Source: Deltaproteobacteria bacterium (GTDB lineage: Bacteria; Myxococcota_A; UBA9160; UBA4427). From it: 64,000 nucleotides of DNA. The translations under genes and the position numbers were made by a program. Location of the stretch: the NCBI GenBank assembly GCA_002691205.1, contig NZHD01000007.1, positions 1 to 64,000 of the forward strand, read 5' to 3'. This document shows, one piece after another, positions 9,342-19,891 of this stretch. How positions within the stretch are numbered: position 1 is the stretch's first letter; every line of letters starts with the position of its first letter. A model generated the notes under the pieces. It did no database searches, was not told the origin of the DNA, and saw nothing but the letters and a program-made list of their open reading frames with translations.

Positions 9342-10700
9342 TTACTCTTTCCCGGCAAGGAATTGCAGGAGGTAGGGAGTCGAGATCTTCATTAAATCAA
9401 CTTGAGGATCGAGCTCTTCACCCAAGGCGAAGAGGTACGAAAGCGTTCGGGCGTAGAGAAGCAGATCGTTGGGGAGTTGAAGCCCGGGTGTGTTTTGGAG
9501 CAAGGCCTTGGCCTGGTCCTTCAAACCAAGGATTTGAGACCCAGATCGATTCAGAGGAGCGCCGGGATTCTCCGTGCTTTTAATCTTCTGGAACATCTCG
9601 GTGACAGCGGCCCGAACCTCCGCCTCTGCGTCGGGGTCGACGATGTCGAGTGCCTTCATGCAGGCTAGGAACTTCTCAAGATCTTGTTGCAAAAGAGCAT
9701 AAATACTTTGACGGAGTTCCTGGCGAAGGCTTTTTGAGAGCCTTTTGTGAAGGCCGAAGTCGACAAAAAGTACGCAAGGCTTTTGGGCGGCTTCGGGCTC
9801 GTCGATGACGAAGAGATTCCCTGGATGTGGGTCGGCATGGAAAAAACCATCGACGAAGACTTGCTTCGCATAGGCACGGGCCAGAATTTCAAGAATGGCC
9901 GTCGCGGAGACTCCGAGTCTCGCCAGTCCAGCGCGGTCGCTGACGTTGACACAAGGCTCATACTGCATTGTGAGAACTCTTTTTGAAGAATGAGAATGGA
10001 TGATGGAAGGCACTTTGACCTGTTTGTCATGGGCCAAATTTTTTGAGATTTCGATGGCGGCTTGAGCCTCTTGCTCAAAGTCGAGTTCATCCCGAAGGCC
10101 GGACTCAAACTCTGCGAAGAAGCGAGATCGGTCCACGTATTTGTGGTTTCTAAGCCTCGCTTTGAGAACGAGCCGGCTTATGAGACGCAGCCACATGAGG
10201 TCCCGAGAAAGGGAGGCTTGGATCCAGGGGTATTGAACCTTGATGATGACCTCAGAGCCATCCAAGAGTTTGGCACGATGGGCTTGGGCGATGGAGGCCG
10301 CCCCCATGGACTGGGTTTCGATGCTGAGGAAAAGCTGATCGAGAGGCGCTCCGAGTTCAGCGTGAATCACTTCCTCAACCCGATTAAACTCCATCGGGGG
10401 AACCTGATCCCGTAATTGGGCGAGGGATTGAGCAATGTCTGCGGGCACGAGATCGTGTCGAAGGGATGCAAATTGTCCCGCTTTAGCGAAAGCGCCTTTG
10501 AGATCTCCCAGAAGAAAAGTCCAATCGTCGATCAGGCGTCCTCGAAGAGCCTGTCGCCGATGGGTTCGGCGTGCCCGAGGAAGAGTCCAGCCTGTAAGCC
10601 GGTCCCACATCAAGGCGGCGAATGTATGCGCGGTTCTCCAAACAATGCGGACGCCTGCCCCCTCGTTGAAGCGTCTTCTGACTGCGTGGGGTTCGATCAA
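9342..10700 (-). CDS. ABC1/AarF (UbiB/COQ8-type) atypical kinase
   Basis: Member of the ABC1/UbiB family, which supports quinone or isoprenoid-lipid metabolism. The family signature KxGQ is present (KAGQ, residues 73-76). The Ala-rich loop replacing the P-loop is SMGAASIAQAH (131-141), the ATP-binding Lys is K154 (VIIKVQYP), the catalytic loop is HADPHPGN (288-295), and the metal-binding DFG is at 314-316. No C-terminal transmembrane pair typical of UbiB is obvious, and the C-terminus is only mildly hydrophobic. Start is TTG with no good Shine-Dalgarno. The frame stays open upstream without a better start codon, so the N-terminus is uncertain. Whether it serves ubiquinone or menaquinone cannot be told here. 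Confidence 0.88.
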   Translation of the reverse strand: MIEPHAVRRRFNEGAGVRIVWRTAHTFAALMWDRLTGWTLPRARRTHRRQALRGRLIDDWTFLLGDLKGAFAKAGQFASLRHDLVPADIAQSLAQLRDQVPPMEFNRVEEVIHAELGAPLDQLFLSIETQSMGAASIAQAHRAKLLDGSEVIIKVQYPWIQASLSRDLMWLRLISRLVLKARLRNHKYVDRSRFFAEFESGLRDELDFEQEAQAAIEISKNLAHDKQVKVPSIIHSHSSKRVLTMQYEPCVNVSDRAGLARLGVSATAILEILARAYAKQVFVDGFFHADPHPGNLFVIDEPEAAQKPCVLFVDFGLHKRLSKSLRQELRQSIYALLQQDLEKFLACMKALDIVDPDAEAEVRAAVTEMFQKIKSTENPGAPLNRSGSQILGLKDQAKALLQNTPGLQLPNDLLLYARTLSYLFALGEELDPQVDLMKISTPYLLQFLAGKE

Positions 10701-11225
10701 TGAATCATTTTTCCAATCGGCAAAGGACGCCTTTCCCCAGAGGGAATGCGTCGTATTTTGAGGGAGTGGCGGGCCTTTGAGTCCATGGGAGAGAGTGGGA
10801 AGAAACCCGGCCTAAGGATAGGGCTCTTTTCTTTGATTTCTATTGGTTTCGGGTGGGTGAGGTTCATCGAAAAGTGTCTTATTCCGAATTCCCAGGTGGG
10901 GTCGACTGATCCCCCGTTCTCTGACACTCAGTCGGCTAGTCTGATAGCATGATTTCGGACGCAAGGGCGAGGCCCAGCCATGAGGGGTGTCGAGCCAGAT
11001 CAATGAGCTTCTTCTTCGTAAAACGAGTTCTGACGAAGAGTCGCTTTGAGTATTCTGGGGTCGGTGGTCCTCAGGGATGTTTTGCCTCGACCTTTGTCAT
11101 CGAAGATTGAAACGAATGTCGGGGTTGGGTTGATCTTGAGTGTGTTTGTGAGTCGGTCACCTCGTTGATCGGCATTGGTTGAGAGAGAGAGACGGCGAGA
11201 ATTAGGGAGAGGAAGGAACATCAGG
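10701..11225. other. Intergenic stretch between AarF-like and DUF1329 genes
   Basis: About 525 bases between divergently oriented genes. No convincing protein-coding frame: open frames here are short, overlap each other and lack ribosome-binding sites. It should hold both promoters. An inverted repeat with 7-base arms (CGACTGA / TCAGTCG) lies at 10903-10909 and 10928-10934 and could be an operator or a hairpin. The 5' part of the DUF1329 transcript is rich in GAGAG just before the start. Confidence 0.5.
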
Positions 11226-12557
11226 ATGTTCGGAGTTTGCTTCAAGGCATTGATAATGCTCATGGCGATGGTTTTATTGGGGCTCACAGAGCCAGCCAAC
11301 GCACAACAGGATGCCGAAGGGGCAGCGCCCGCTTTCAAGGAAGGGGATGTCATCACGTATGAGAATATTGAAGCGCTTAAACCCTACCTCCCCAAGGAAT
11401 TTTGGAATAACCGCGACTTCTTTTTTTACGAAGGAATGCAGCTTGAGATAGGTCCTTTTCAGAGAGACTATTCTGGGGCGGACGCTTACAAAGCAGCGAC
11501 CGAGAAGTACCGAGGCCAGGCGAAGATTGGTCCCGATAATGATCTGATTAATTACACGGCGGGTCGCCCATTTCCCTTAGATGAGATCGACTGTGAGAAT
11601 GACCCTCAGGCAGGGGTCAAGATCATGTGGGATTTTGATTACGTTTGGCGTGGGAGCGGTGTGAACGCTTCTTTTTACTATTCGTATTGGGACCGAGGCG
11701 AAGAACTTCCTCTTTACTATGAGGGGAATGGTCGTGAGGTCTTCTTATCCCACCGACTTGAGCCTGAGCACCAGAAAAACAATGGAGATGTCTTCCGGAA
11801 GGAGAACAGGAAGTTTGCGTTTGGTGTGAATGTCGATGCACCGTTTGATGCGCGAGGGATCATGCTGATGAGCTATCGATATAAATCGGCCGACAACCCC
11901 CGCTCAGAGGCGAAGAATGATGATACCTGGGTCTATCTCCCAACTTTGCGTCGGGTGCGTCGGATCTCTACCGCGCAGAGGACGGATTCGATTTCAGGGA
12001 CAGACTTCACTTTTGATGATTTACGTAGCTTTGCGGGTATCGTTCCTCAGTATGAATGGGAGTGCCTTGGGGAGACGAAGCTCATAGGCCCCTCGAATAC
12101 CAAGGTCCAAGCATACCCCTATGATCGAGATCACAATTTTGGTCCCTATGGTCTTTCTTTTGCGGATGACCGCTGGGAGTTGCGAGACGTTTATGTGGTG
12201 CGTATGACTCCAAAAAATGAAGACCACCCCTATCATCATAAAGATATTTACATCGACAAAGAGACGATGACCGCCATGTATTCCTTCGCTTATGACCGGA
12301 AAGAAGAACTTTGGAAGATTCTTTGGCACAACAAGCGCTGGAGCGAAGATGTTCTGGTCGAAGGGGAGGATTACTTCCCAGGTTGGGAGGGAATCGAGGA
12401 GCCTCGAGTTCTTTCCATTGTGAGCGATATCATTGCGAATGTGCAGACCGGAACAGGAAATCGAATCGAGGTCTGGGATCTGGAGGGTTCTCCATTGAAG
12501 AGCAAAGGCAAGATACGTCGATTTATTGATGTCGGTCGATTGACGAAGGGCCGTTGA
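11226..12557 (+). CDS. DUF1329 family exported protein
   Basis: The chain begins MFGVCFKALIMLMAMVLLGL and has a predicted signal-peptide cut after EPANA, so it is exported, probably to the periplasm or outer-membrane inner face. The body (about 445 residues in all) matches DUF1329, a LolB-like half-barrel family found with RND/MMPL hydrophobic-compound transporters. Recognisable pieces are DDTWVYLPTLRRVRRIS, DFTFDDLRSFAG and EDHPYHHKDIYIDKETM. The first TTG of the frame is rejected because AGGAAGGA precedes this ATG. The Ycf48-like gene follows after 5 bases, the usual partner. No RND transporter gene is nearby, so the biochemical role is unassigned. Confidence 0.85.
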   Translation: MFGVCFKALIMLMAMVLLGLTEPANAQQDAEGAAPAFKEGDVITYENIEALKPYLPKEFWNNRDFFFYEGMQLEIGPFQRDYSGADAYKAATEKYRGQAKIGPDNDLINYTAGRPFPLDEIDCENDPQAGVKIMWDFDYVWRGSGVNASFYYSYWDRGEELPLYYEGNGREVFLSHRLEPEHQKNNGDVFRKENRKFAFGVNVDAPFDARGIMLMSYRYKSADNPRSEAKNDDTWVYLPTLRRVRRISTAQRTDSISGTDFTFDDLRSFAGIVPQYEWECLGETKLIGPSNTKVQAYPYDRDHNFGPYGLSFADDRWELRDVYVVRMTPKNEDHPYHHKDIYIDKETMTAMYSFAYDRKEELWKILWHNKRWSEDVLVEGEDYFPGWEGIEEPRVLSIVSDIIANVQTGTGNRIEVWDLEGSPLKSKGKIRRFIDVGRLTKGR

Positions 12558-12562
12558 TTTAG

Positions 12563-14020
12563 ATGGATCAATTTATTCGAGTCTGCGTTGTTTTTTTGGT
12601 TTTCGGTGTGTTGGCTTGCCACGATATCCATCTGGATTACACAGAGCGGCCGGGTGAAATCACTGTCCACGATGATCTTTATTCGGTTTCAGTGGTGGAT
12701 AATCAGAGTGCGGTTGCAGTGGGTTACTACGGGAGTGCCTACTTTACGCAGGATGGCGGTGAGACTTGGAAGCAGGGCGTAACCGGGACCATGAGTTCTC
12801 TGTATAACGTCTCCATGGCCACGCCTGAAGTAGGTTGGGCCGTTGGGCAGAGGGGATTGATTCTTAAAACTTCGGACGGCGGTCAAACTTGGGTGCGTCA
12901 GCCGAATCTGAAGGAAAACGAGGGCGCCCACTTGTTCGGAGTCGCTGCCATTGATGAGCAGACCGCATTGGCGATCGGCGAATGGGGAACTCGGATCAGG
13001 ACGGAAGACGGAGGAAAGACCTGGGTCGATAATTCGTTTACTGTGGATGAGGCCCATCCTATGTTTCAATGGCTGACCTCCCGTGAGCAGGACTTAGTGC
13101 GTGCGGGCGAGACAGTTTATGAAGATGTAAGTCTGAATGATATTTACTGTCTTGGGGCCCCGAGCCGGCGCTGTTGGCTCATCGGTGAATTTGGATACAT
13201 TTTTTACTCCGAGGATGGGGGGCAAACTTGGTTGCCATCCAAGATCTCGGGTGCCGGCGAAATTGCGCCGATCCAGTTGGGCTACAACGAAATCGAGTTT
13301 GACGCGGTTCATGAGCCCGCCATGCGTGAATTTGCTCAGGGAATACTGACGGACGCGCACCTGAATGTGGCCATCGAGGCGTTAGCGAGTCCAGAAGAAG
13401 TCCAGGTTCTCGGCCGTGAGGGTGACCCCTACGAATTCTTTGAATTGCTCGAAGCGCGTATGCAGGAGGTGCGTTCGGTTCTTGAAGATGCGGGACTCGA
13501 ATCAGAGAGAGTGCGCTTGCGGGGGCAGCCGCCGTGGGATTACGAAGAATATCTTGAAGAAGACCCAGAGTTCTTAGAGCGTTATTACGCGAGTCGTATC
13601 CATGAGACACCCGGAGTCAAGGCACGGGTCATTCAGAATCCTATTCTGTTTACGGTTCGATTCAGAGATGAGAACAACGGAATGATCTCTGGGCTCGGAG
13701 GCTTGACTCTGTATACAGAGGATGGTGGCCGGAGTTGGTCTTACAGCAATATCGACCGCACTCTCGCCGTCTTTTCTGTGGATTCGGTGCCGGGTCGGGT
13801 TGTCGCAGTGGGCGAGAAGGGGTTGGTTCGAGTCTCGAGCGACAACGGTCGAAGCTGGCAGATGCCTGAGCCAGGAGAATTTCCGGAAGTGTTTACCTTT
13901 ATGCGAGATGTCGCTTTCGACCCGACGGGCGAAGTGGGTTTCGTTGTAGGTCAAACGGGACGGATTATGAAGTCAGACGATCAAGGTCAAGAATGGCGCA
14001 TAGTCTTACCGAGGTCTTGA
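12563..14020 (+). CDS. Ycf48/BNR-repeat beta-propeller lipoprotein
   Basis: Secreted beta-propeller with a likely lipobox (FGVLAC, Cys19). Seven Asp-box-type repeats are visible as variants of S/T-x-DGG-x-T/S-W: TQDGGETW, TSDGGQTW, TEDGGKTW, SEDGGQTW, TEDGGRSW, SSDNGRSW, SDDQGQEW. Between the fourth and fifth lies an insertion of about 110 acidic residues (about 245-355, including QVLGREGDPYEFFELLEARM) that does not follow the repeat pattern. Ycf48-like proteins outside photosynthetic organisms commonly pair with DUF1329 and an RND pump; here only DUF1329 is present, 5 bases upstream. A role in assembly or cargo handling in the outer envelope is an inference. Confidence 0.84.
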   Translation: MDQFIRVCVVFLVFGVLACHDIHLDYTERPGEITVHDDLYSVSVVDNQSAVAVGYYGSAYFTQDGGETWKQGVTGTMSSLYNVSMATPEVGWAVGQRGLILKTSDGGQTWVRQPNLKENEGAHLFGVAAIDEQTALAIGEWGTRIRTEDGGKTWVDNSFTVDEAHPMFQWLTSREQDLVRAGETVYEDVSLNDIYCLGAPSRRCWLIGEFGYIFYSEDGGQTWLPSKISGAGEIAPIQLGYNEIEFDAVHEPAMREFAQGILTDAHLNVAIEALASPEEVQVLGREGDPYEFFELLEARMQEVRSVLEDAGLESERVRLRGQPPWDYEEYLEEDPEFLERYYASRIHETPGVKARVIQNPILFTVRFRDENNGMISGLGGLTLYTEDGGRSWSYSNIDRTLAVFSVDSVPGRVVAVGEKGLVRVSSDNGRSWQMPEPGEFPEVFTFMRDVAFDPTGEVGFVVGQTGRIMKSDDQGQEWRIVLPRS

Positions 14021-14142
14021 GTGCACATTTCGGCTGATGAGCTGGGCGGTTTTTGAACTTTCAGGTTCGGAGAGGGGTCTGTGTTCACACGAAATGTTCT
14101 TCATGGAGCGCTTGAGGTGGGTTCTCTGTAGGGAGTGAGATC

Positions 14143-15528
14143 GTGGAAGATCGCATAAGGGCTCTACTGGTGGATCCGGGAGGTCTTCTAGGGCCTCGCG
14201 TGGAGGAGTCCGAGCTCTCTGAGGTTGATTGGTCTCCCCGTAATTCTTTTGATTGGCTTACTTCGGAGGCCGATTCGTCCCGTTTCGACATCGCGGTCGT
14301 GGTCTTAGAGCCTTCCGGCGTTGAGGCGTTTGTGGAGGCCAAGAGTCGGCTTTCGTCGGAGTGGGAAGATGTAAAATGGCTCTCTTTGATTTCGGAGGCG
14401 AATGATCAGAGCCGGCTCTCTCTTCGAAGATGCGGGGTCGAAGAATGCTTATCCAGCCCGTGGGATCTCTCAGCCTTGAGAGAGTCGATACTCAAAATTT
14501 GCGAGCTGGGTCGCCTCATTCGGGCGAATCGGGCCTTGGCTCAAACCGTGGAAGTGATGAACGGTTGCCAGGCACTCACCGCTTGCTTGGAGTTCGATCA
14601 GCTTTATCCGGAACTTCTCGACACGTTGCTCCATGCTCTGGGCCGAGAGAAGGGGGTTGCTCTTTTTCCCCAAGAGCATCCTATGCAGGGTTGGCGTGTG
14701 GCCGCGAGAGGACTCGTTGATCGAAATGTTTCAGAACTCGCGAGTGCGCTGCTCGATGAAGGGAAGCCATTCCATGCAGATTTGAATCAGGTAAAAACGG
14801 TGGATGGAGGCCCGCTTGCGAACCTGTTCAATGAGCTTGCAGATCAATCGACGTCTGTGCTTGTTGTGCCCTTAGGTTCTTTGAGTGATGGAAGAGGGCG
14901 TCTCTTTGTTCTTCAAGAGGACAAGGAGTTTCGTCGTTCGGATATCGAGAGGGCTGAGCTCGTCGCTCGCTACGGGCTTCAGGGATTGAAGAATGCCGAA
15001 CTGTACGCGTCGGCTAAAGAGCGAGCTTTGATCGACGACGTGACTGGAATTTACAATGTCCGTTATTTTCTAGGGACGTGCGAAAATGAGATTCGCCGCT
15101 CCGAGAGGTACGAGTCTCCGCTTTCGCTTCTCTTTATGGACCTCGATCAGTTTAAGAGCGTCAACGAGGAATTCGGTCACCTCACGGGGTCTCGGATCCT
15201 CCGTCGCCTTTGCGCGCTACTTCGAAGCGAAGTTCGTGAGGTGGATACACTGGCTCGCTACGGGGGCGATGAGTTCGCCATTCTGTTAGTGGATACAGAT
15301 CACGCTGAGGCGATGTCGGTGGCGAACCGGATCTTGAAGAGTGTCGCTAAAACGAACTTTGGGGATGATGAGAAACGGCGTATGGACCTGACCTTGTCTA
15401 TCGGCGTCGCGACGTACCCGAATCATGCTTCGAATCGAGACGATCTGATTCACGTTTCTGACCAAGCGATGTATCGAGCTAAGTCGAAGGGGCGCAATCG
15501 GATTTCCTCCGTGGCGGATCTTCTTTGA
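14143..15528 (+). CDS. Diguanylate cyclase with degenerate receiver and GAF domains
   Basis: Makes cyclic di-GMP. Residues 1-125 resemble a receiver but lack a clear phosphoacceptor pattern (ALLVDPGG start, VVVLEPSGVEAF in the middle). About 145-285 is GAF-like (QLYPELLDTLLHALGREKGV through LVARYGLQGLKNAELY). The C-terminal GGDEF domain (about 295-461) has an intact GGDEF active site near residue 374. An RxxD inhibitory site (REVD) lies five residues before it, so product inhibition is expected. GTG start with GGGAG upstream. No transmembrane segment, so cytoplasmic. Its neighbours do not reveal the input signal. Confidence 0.88.
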   Translation: MEDRIRALLVDPGGLLGPRVEESELSEVDWSPRNSFDWLTSEADSSRFDIAVVVLEPSGVEAFVEAKSRLSSEWEDVKWLSLISEANDQSRLSLRRCGVEECLSSPWDLSALRESILKICELGRLIRANRALAQTVEVMNGCQALTACLEFDQLYPELLDTLLHALGREKGVALFPQEHPMQGWRVAARGLVDRNVSELASALLDEGKPFHADLNQVKTVDGGPLANLFNELADQSTSVLVVPLGSLSDGRGRLFVLQEDKEFRRSDIERAELVARYGLQGLKNAELYASAKERALIDDVTGIYNVRYFLGTCENEIRRSERYESPLSLLFMDLDQFKSVNEEFGHLTGSRILRRLCALLRSEVREVDTLARYGGDEFAILLVDTDHAEAMSVANRILKSVAKTNFGDDEKRRMDLTLSIGVATYPNHASNRDDLIHVSDQAMYRAKSKGRNRISSVADLL

Positions 15529-15700
15529 TTAAGGCTGCGGTAGAGGGCATGCCCAAAACGCTGAGTCGTTAGAAATCTTGACACCGTGCTTGGCGACTGC
15601 TACCCAAACTCCTGATTTTGCTTGTATTTTTCTGATTACTCCGCGCTTGAGGTTCACGAACCAAAGATGGACCAAGCGCACCAACTGAGGCAAAGCGGGC

Positions 15701-17512
15701 ATGACGGCGGACGGCACTGAACTTGAAGGAATGGGTACGCTGCGTCGTTCTCATAGCTGCGGCGAGATCGATGCGTCTCGGGTTGGAGACGAAGTCGTCG
15801 TGGCGGGCTGGGCCCACCGGCGTCGAGATCATGGGGGTGTGATCTTTGTTGATCTGCGTGATCAGAAAGGCCTAGTACAGATCGTTTTTCGACCCGAGAC
15901 CTCCACCGAGGCTCATCAAAGCGCAGGCGATGTGCGCAGTGAATGGGTTCTTCTTGTGAGAGGAGTGGTAGAAGCCCGTTCGGCGGAGACCGTGAACAGC
16001 AAGATGGTCACTGGCGAGATCGAGATTAACGTACATGAATTACGGATCCTTAATTCGGCTACGCCTCCTCCCTTTGCCATTGAGGAAGAGGCGGGGGCCG
16101 ATGAGGCGGTTCGGATGAAGTATCGGATTCATGATCTCCGTAGGCCTCCTCTTCAACGAGCCCTTGCGGTGCGAGACCGCTTATCCACAGCCCTCCGGGC
16201 TTCCTTCGGCCGACAGGGGTTCATGGAGATCGAGACCCCAATGTTGGCGCGAGCCACGCCCGAGGGAGCACGCGATTTCCTCGTACCAAGCCGACTGCAT
16301 GCGGGTTCTTTTTATGCTCTCCCGCAATCTCCTCAGATCATGAAACAGCTTTTGATGGTCTCTGGGTTTGAACGTTACTATCAAATTGCGCGTTGCTTCC
16401 GCGATGAAGATCAACGGGCTGATCGTCAGCTTGAGTTCACACAAGTTGACTTGGAAATGTCTTTCGTAGGTGTTGAAGAGGTTCTCGAAGTCCTTCAGCA
16501 ACTCACGCTCGACGGTTGCCGAGATGCGGCCGGGGTTGAATTGCCTATGCCGTTTCCTCGAATGTCTTACAAAGAAGCAATGGAGCGATTTGGCTGTGAT
16601 CGTCCGGATACTCGAATTCTACTCGAGTTGGTCGATCTCACAGATCTTTTTGCGACCAGCGGATTCAAGGCCTTTAGAGGGGCAGTGGATCAGGGCGGAA
16701 TTGTGAAGTGCTTGCCCGTCCATGACGCGGATGGGGTTTCTCGGAGTGAAATTGACCGTCTCGAGTCTTTTGTTCGTAAAGAGTTAGGCGCGCGGGGGTT
16801 GGGCTGGATTCGTATTGCTGAAGACGGCGAATGGCGTTCTCCCATCGTCAAGTTCCTCACCGATGAGGAACGGGCGGAGATCGTGAAGCAGACGGATGCC
16901 CGACCGGGTTCACTTCTTTTCTTTCAGGCGGATGCACCGGATAAGGCCAACGCCATTTTGTCGCGATTGCGCATTGATTTGGGCGAGAAACTAGGGCGAG
17001 TGGATGGTCGCGAGTGGGATGTTCTGTTCGTTGTGGATTTCCCGCTCTTCGAGCGGGACGACAAGGGGCAGCTGACGTATGTCCATCAACCCTTTGTGGC
17101 GCCTCTTGAAGAAGATATTCCCCTCCTGGAGACCGATCCTGAGGCGGTGCGAGGCACCCACTACGATGTGATTATGAACGGGACCGAACTTGGTTCAGGG
17201 AGCTTGAGAAACCATCGGGCAGACATCCAGCGTCAGATTCTGAAGGTCCTGGGTTACTCGGATGAAGAAATGAAGCAGAGTTTCGGTTTCATGCTGGACG
17301 CCCTTGAGTTGGGCGCTCCGCCGCACGGTGGCTTTGCCTTTGGTTTCGATCGGATGGTGATGGTTTTGGCCCATGCGGAGAGTCTGAGGGATGTGGTGGC
17401 CTTTCCGAAGACGCAACGGGGGCAGGACCTGCTGATGCAAGCCCCGTCCCCGGTGGCGGCGGAGTCATTGGACGAACTCTCTATTCGTGTTCGGGCTCCT
17501 AAACCCGAATAG
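15701..17512 (+). CDS. aspS: Aspartyl-tRNA synthetase (bacterial type, GAD domain)
   Basis: Class II synthetase that charges tRNA-Asp. It has an N-terminal OB anticodon-binding domain (about 15-125; AHRRRDHGGVIFVDLRD), class II motif 2 (CFRDEDQRADRQLEFTQVD), an inserted GAD domain (about 300-425) and motif 3 (GFAFGFDRMVMVLA). 603 residues is the normal bacterial length. The His in RRDHGG is a position linked in Pseudomonas-type enzymes to relaxed specificity (charging tRNA-Asn too). That would need GatCAB elsewhere in the genome. An ATG 30 bases downstream (MGTLRRSHSCGEI) is an alternative start, but AAGGA touches it too closely. Confidence 0.95.
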   Translation: MTADGTELEGMGTLRRSHSCGEIDASRVGDEVVVAGWAHRRRDHGGVIFVDLRDQKGLVQIVFRPETSTEAHQSAGDVRSEWVLLVRGVVEARSAETVNSKMVTGEIEINVHELRILNSATPPPFAIEEEAGADEAVRMKYRIHDLRRPPLQRALAVRDRLSTALRASFGRQGFMEIETPMLARATPEGARDFLVPSRLHAGSFYALPQSPQIMKQLLMVSGFERYYQIARCFRDEDQRADRQLEFTQVDLEMSFVGVEEVLEVLQQLTLDGCRDAAGVELPMPFPRMSYKEAMERFGCDRPDTRILLELVDLTDLFATSGFKAFRGAVDQGGIVKCLPVHDADGVSRSEIDRLESFVRKELGARGLGWIRIAEDGEWRSPIVKFLTDEERAEIVKQTDARPGSLLFFQADAPDKANAILSRLRIDLGEKLGRVDGREWDVLFVVDFPLFERDDKGQLTYVHQPFVAPLEEDIPLLETDPEAVRGTHYDVIMNGTELGSGSLRNHRADIQRQILKVLGYSDEEMKQSFGFMLDALELGAPPHGGFAFGFDRMVMVLAHAESLRDVVAFPKTQRGQDLLMQAPSPVAAESLDELSIRVRAPKPE

Positions 17513-17724
17513 CCGGGCCTTTCGGCCAGACCTTGCATCCAGTCGACCCGCGGGAATTTAGGGGCGAGGCAGGATCGGCATCACGTGGTGATCGCATGGG
17601 GTTGGCGAGATCGTTCGGAATTCCGTACAAACACTTCCCGAGCTAACCGTCCTGTGAGAACCGAAACAGGTTGGGAGAGGGCTGAATGACCTAGTGGGTC
17701 GGCCTGATCTCAGAGGTGAGCTGA

Positions 17725-18684
<960 letters not shown>

Positions 18685-18715
18685 AACGGCAAGTCGCTCA
18701 GCGGCTGGAGGATTC

Positions 18716-19888
18716 ATGAACGTTCACGAGTATCAAGCAAAAGCACTGCTTCACGAATTTGGTGTGCCCGTACCAGAGGGGCACTTGGCGACGACGCCTG
18801 AAGAAGCCGAGAAGGCTGCGCGTTCCTTGGGAACGCCCGTGGTTGTAGTGAAGGCTCAGGTCCACGCTGGAGGCCGAGGCAAGGCCGGAGGCGTCAAAGT
18901 TGTGAAGTCGCCAGGTGAAGCGAAACAGGCAGCCAGCGAAATTTTAGGAATGACGTTACATACTCCGCAGACCCCGCCTGAAGGCAAGCTGGTTCGGAAG
19001 GTGTATGTCGAGGCCGGCTCATCCATTGCTGACGAGCTTTATCTCGCCGTTTTGTTTGATCGTGCCGTGGAGAAGTTCGCACTCGTGGCCTCGACTGAAG
19101 GTGGGATGGAGATCGAGGAGGTCGCCGAGCGAACCCCTGAGAAGATCCTGACGGTCCATGTCGACCCCAACGAGGGGCTTCAGGATCATCAGGCCCGTGG
19201 GTTGGGTTTTGACCTGGGCCTCCCTGGAGATCAAGTCGGCCGTTTCGTGTCCTTCGTTCGGGGTCTTTTTGATCTTTTCTTGGCTCGAGATTGTAGCCAA
19301 GTCGAGATTAACCCTCTCGTGGTGACTGAGACCGGCGAGATTTTGGCGCTTGATGGAAAAATTAATTTTGACGATAACGCTTTGTATCGGCACCCGGACG
19401 TAGTGGCTATGCGTGACCCGGAAGAAGAAGATGTGCGCGAACGAGCCGCCCAAGAAATTGATCTGGCGTATGTCGGCCTCGATGGAAATATTGGCTGCAT
19501 GGTCAATGGTGCTGGATTGGCCATGGCTACCCTCGACATGATTCATCACTGCGGTGGATCGCCTGCAAATTTCTTGGACGCGGGCGGCGGGGCAGACAAA
19601 GAGAAGGTGAAGGAAGCTTTTAAATTGATTCTTCGCGACCCGAATGTTGAAGCCATCTTGGTGAATATCTTTGGGGGTATTGTTCGTTGTGATCTGATTG
19701 CCGAAGGCGTAGTGGCCGCCGCTCAGGAACTGGGTGTCGAAGTCCCGCTGGTGGTTAGGCTGCAGGGCACGATGTCTGTGGAAGGCCGAGCGATATTGGC
19801 GGATTCCGGACTTAATATCACACCCGCGGAAACACTCGCGGATGCAGGGCAGATGGCCGTCGCCGCCGTCGATAAAGGGAGTAAGTGA
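18716..19888 (+). CDS. sucC: Succinyl-CoA synthetase beta subunit
   Basis: Binds nucleotide and, with SucD, makes ATP or GTP from succinyl-CoA. It opens with the family hallmark MNVHEYQAKALLHEFGVPVPEG. The ATP-grasp domain (about 1-235) includes VVVKAQVHAGGRGKAGGVK. The C-terminal ligase domain has GLDGNIGCMVNGAGLAMATL and the switch region VNIFGGIVRCD. Length (390) is standard. GGAGGATTC precedes the ATG. Only 3 bases separate its stop from sucD. Confidence 0.96.
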   Translation: MNVHEYQAKALLHEFGVPVPEGHLATTPEEAEKAARSLGTPVVVVKAQVHAGGRGKAGGVKVVKSPGEAKQAASEILGMTLHTPQTPPEGKLVRKVYVEAGSSIADELYLAVLFDRAVEKFALVASTEGGMEIEEVAERTPEKILTVHVDPNEGLQDHQARGLGFDLGLPGDQVGRFVSFVRGLFDLFLARDCSQVEINPLVVTETGEILALDGKINFDDNALYRHPDVVAMRDPEEEDVRERAAQEIDLAYVGLDGNIGCMVNGAGLAMATLDMIHHCGGSPANFLDAGGGADKEKVKEAFKLILRDPNVEAILVNIFGGIVRCDLIAEGVVAAAQELGVEVPLVVRLQGTMSVEGRAILADSGLNITPAETLADAGQMAVAAVDKGSK

Positions 19889-19891
19889 GCC

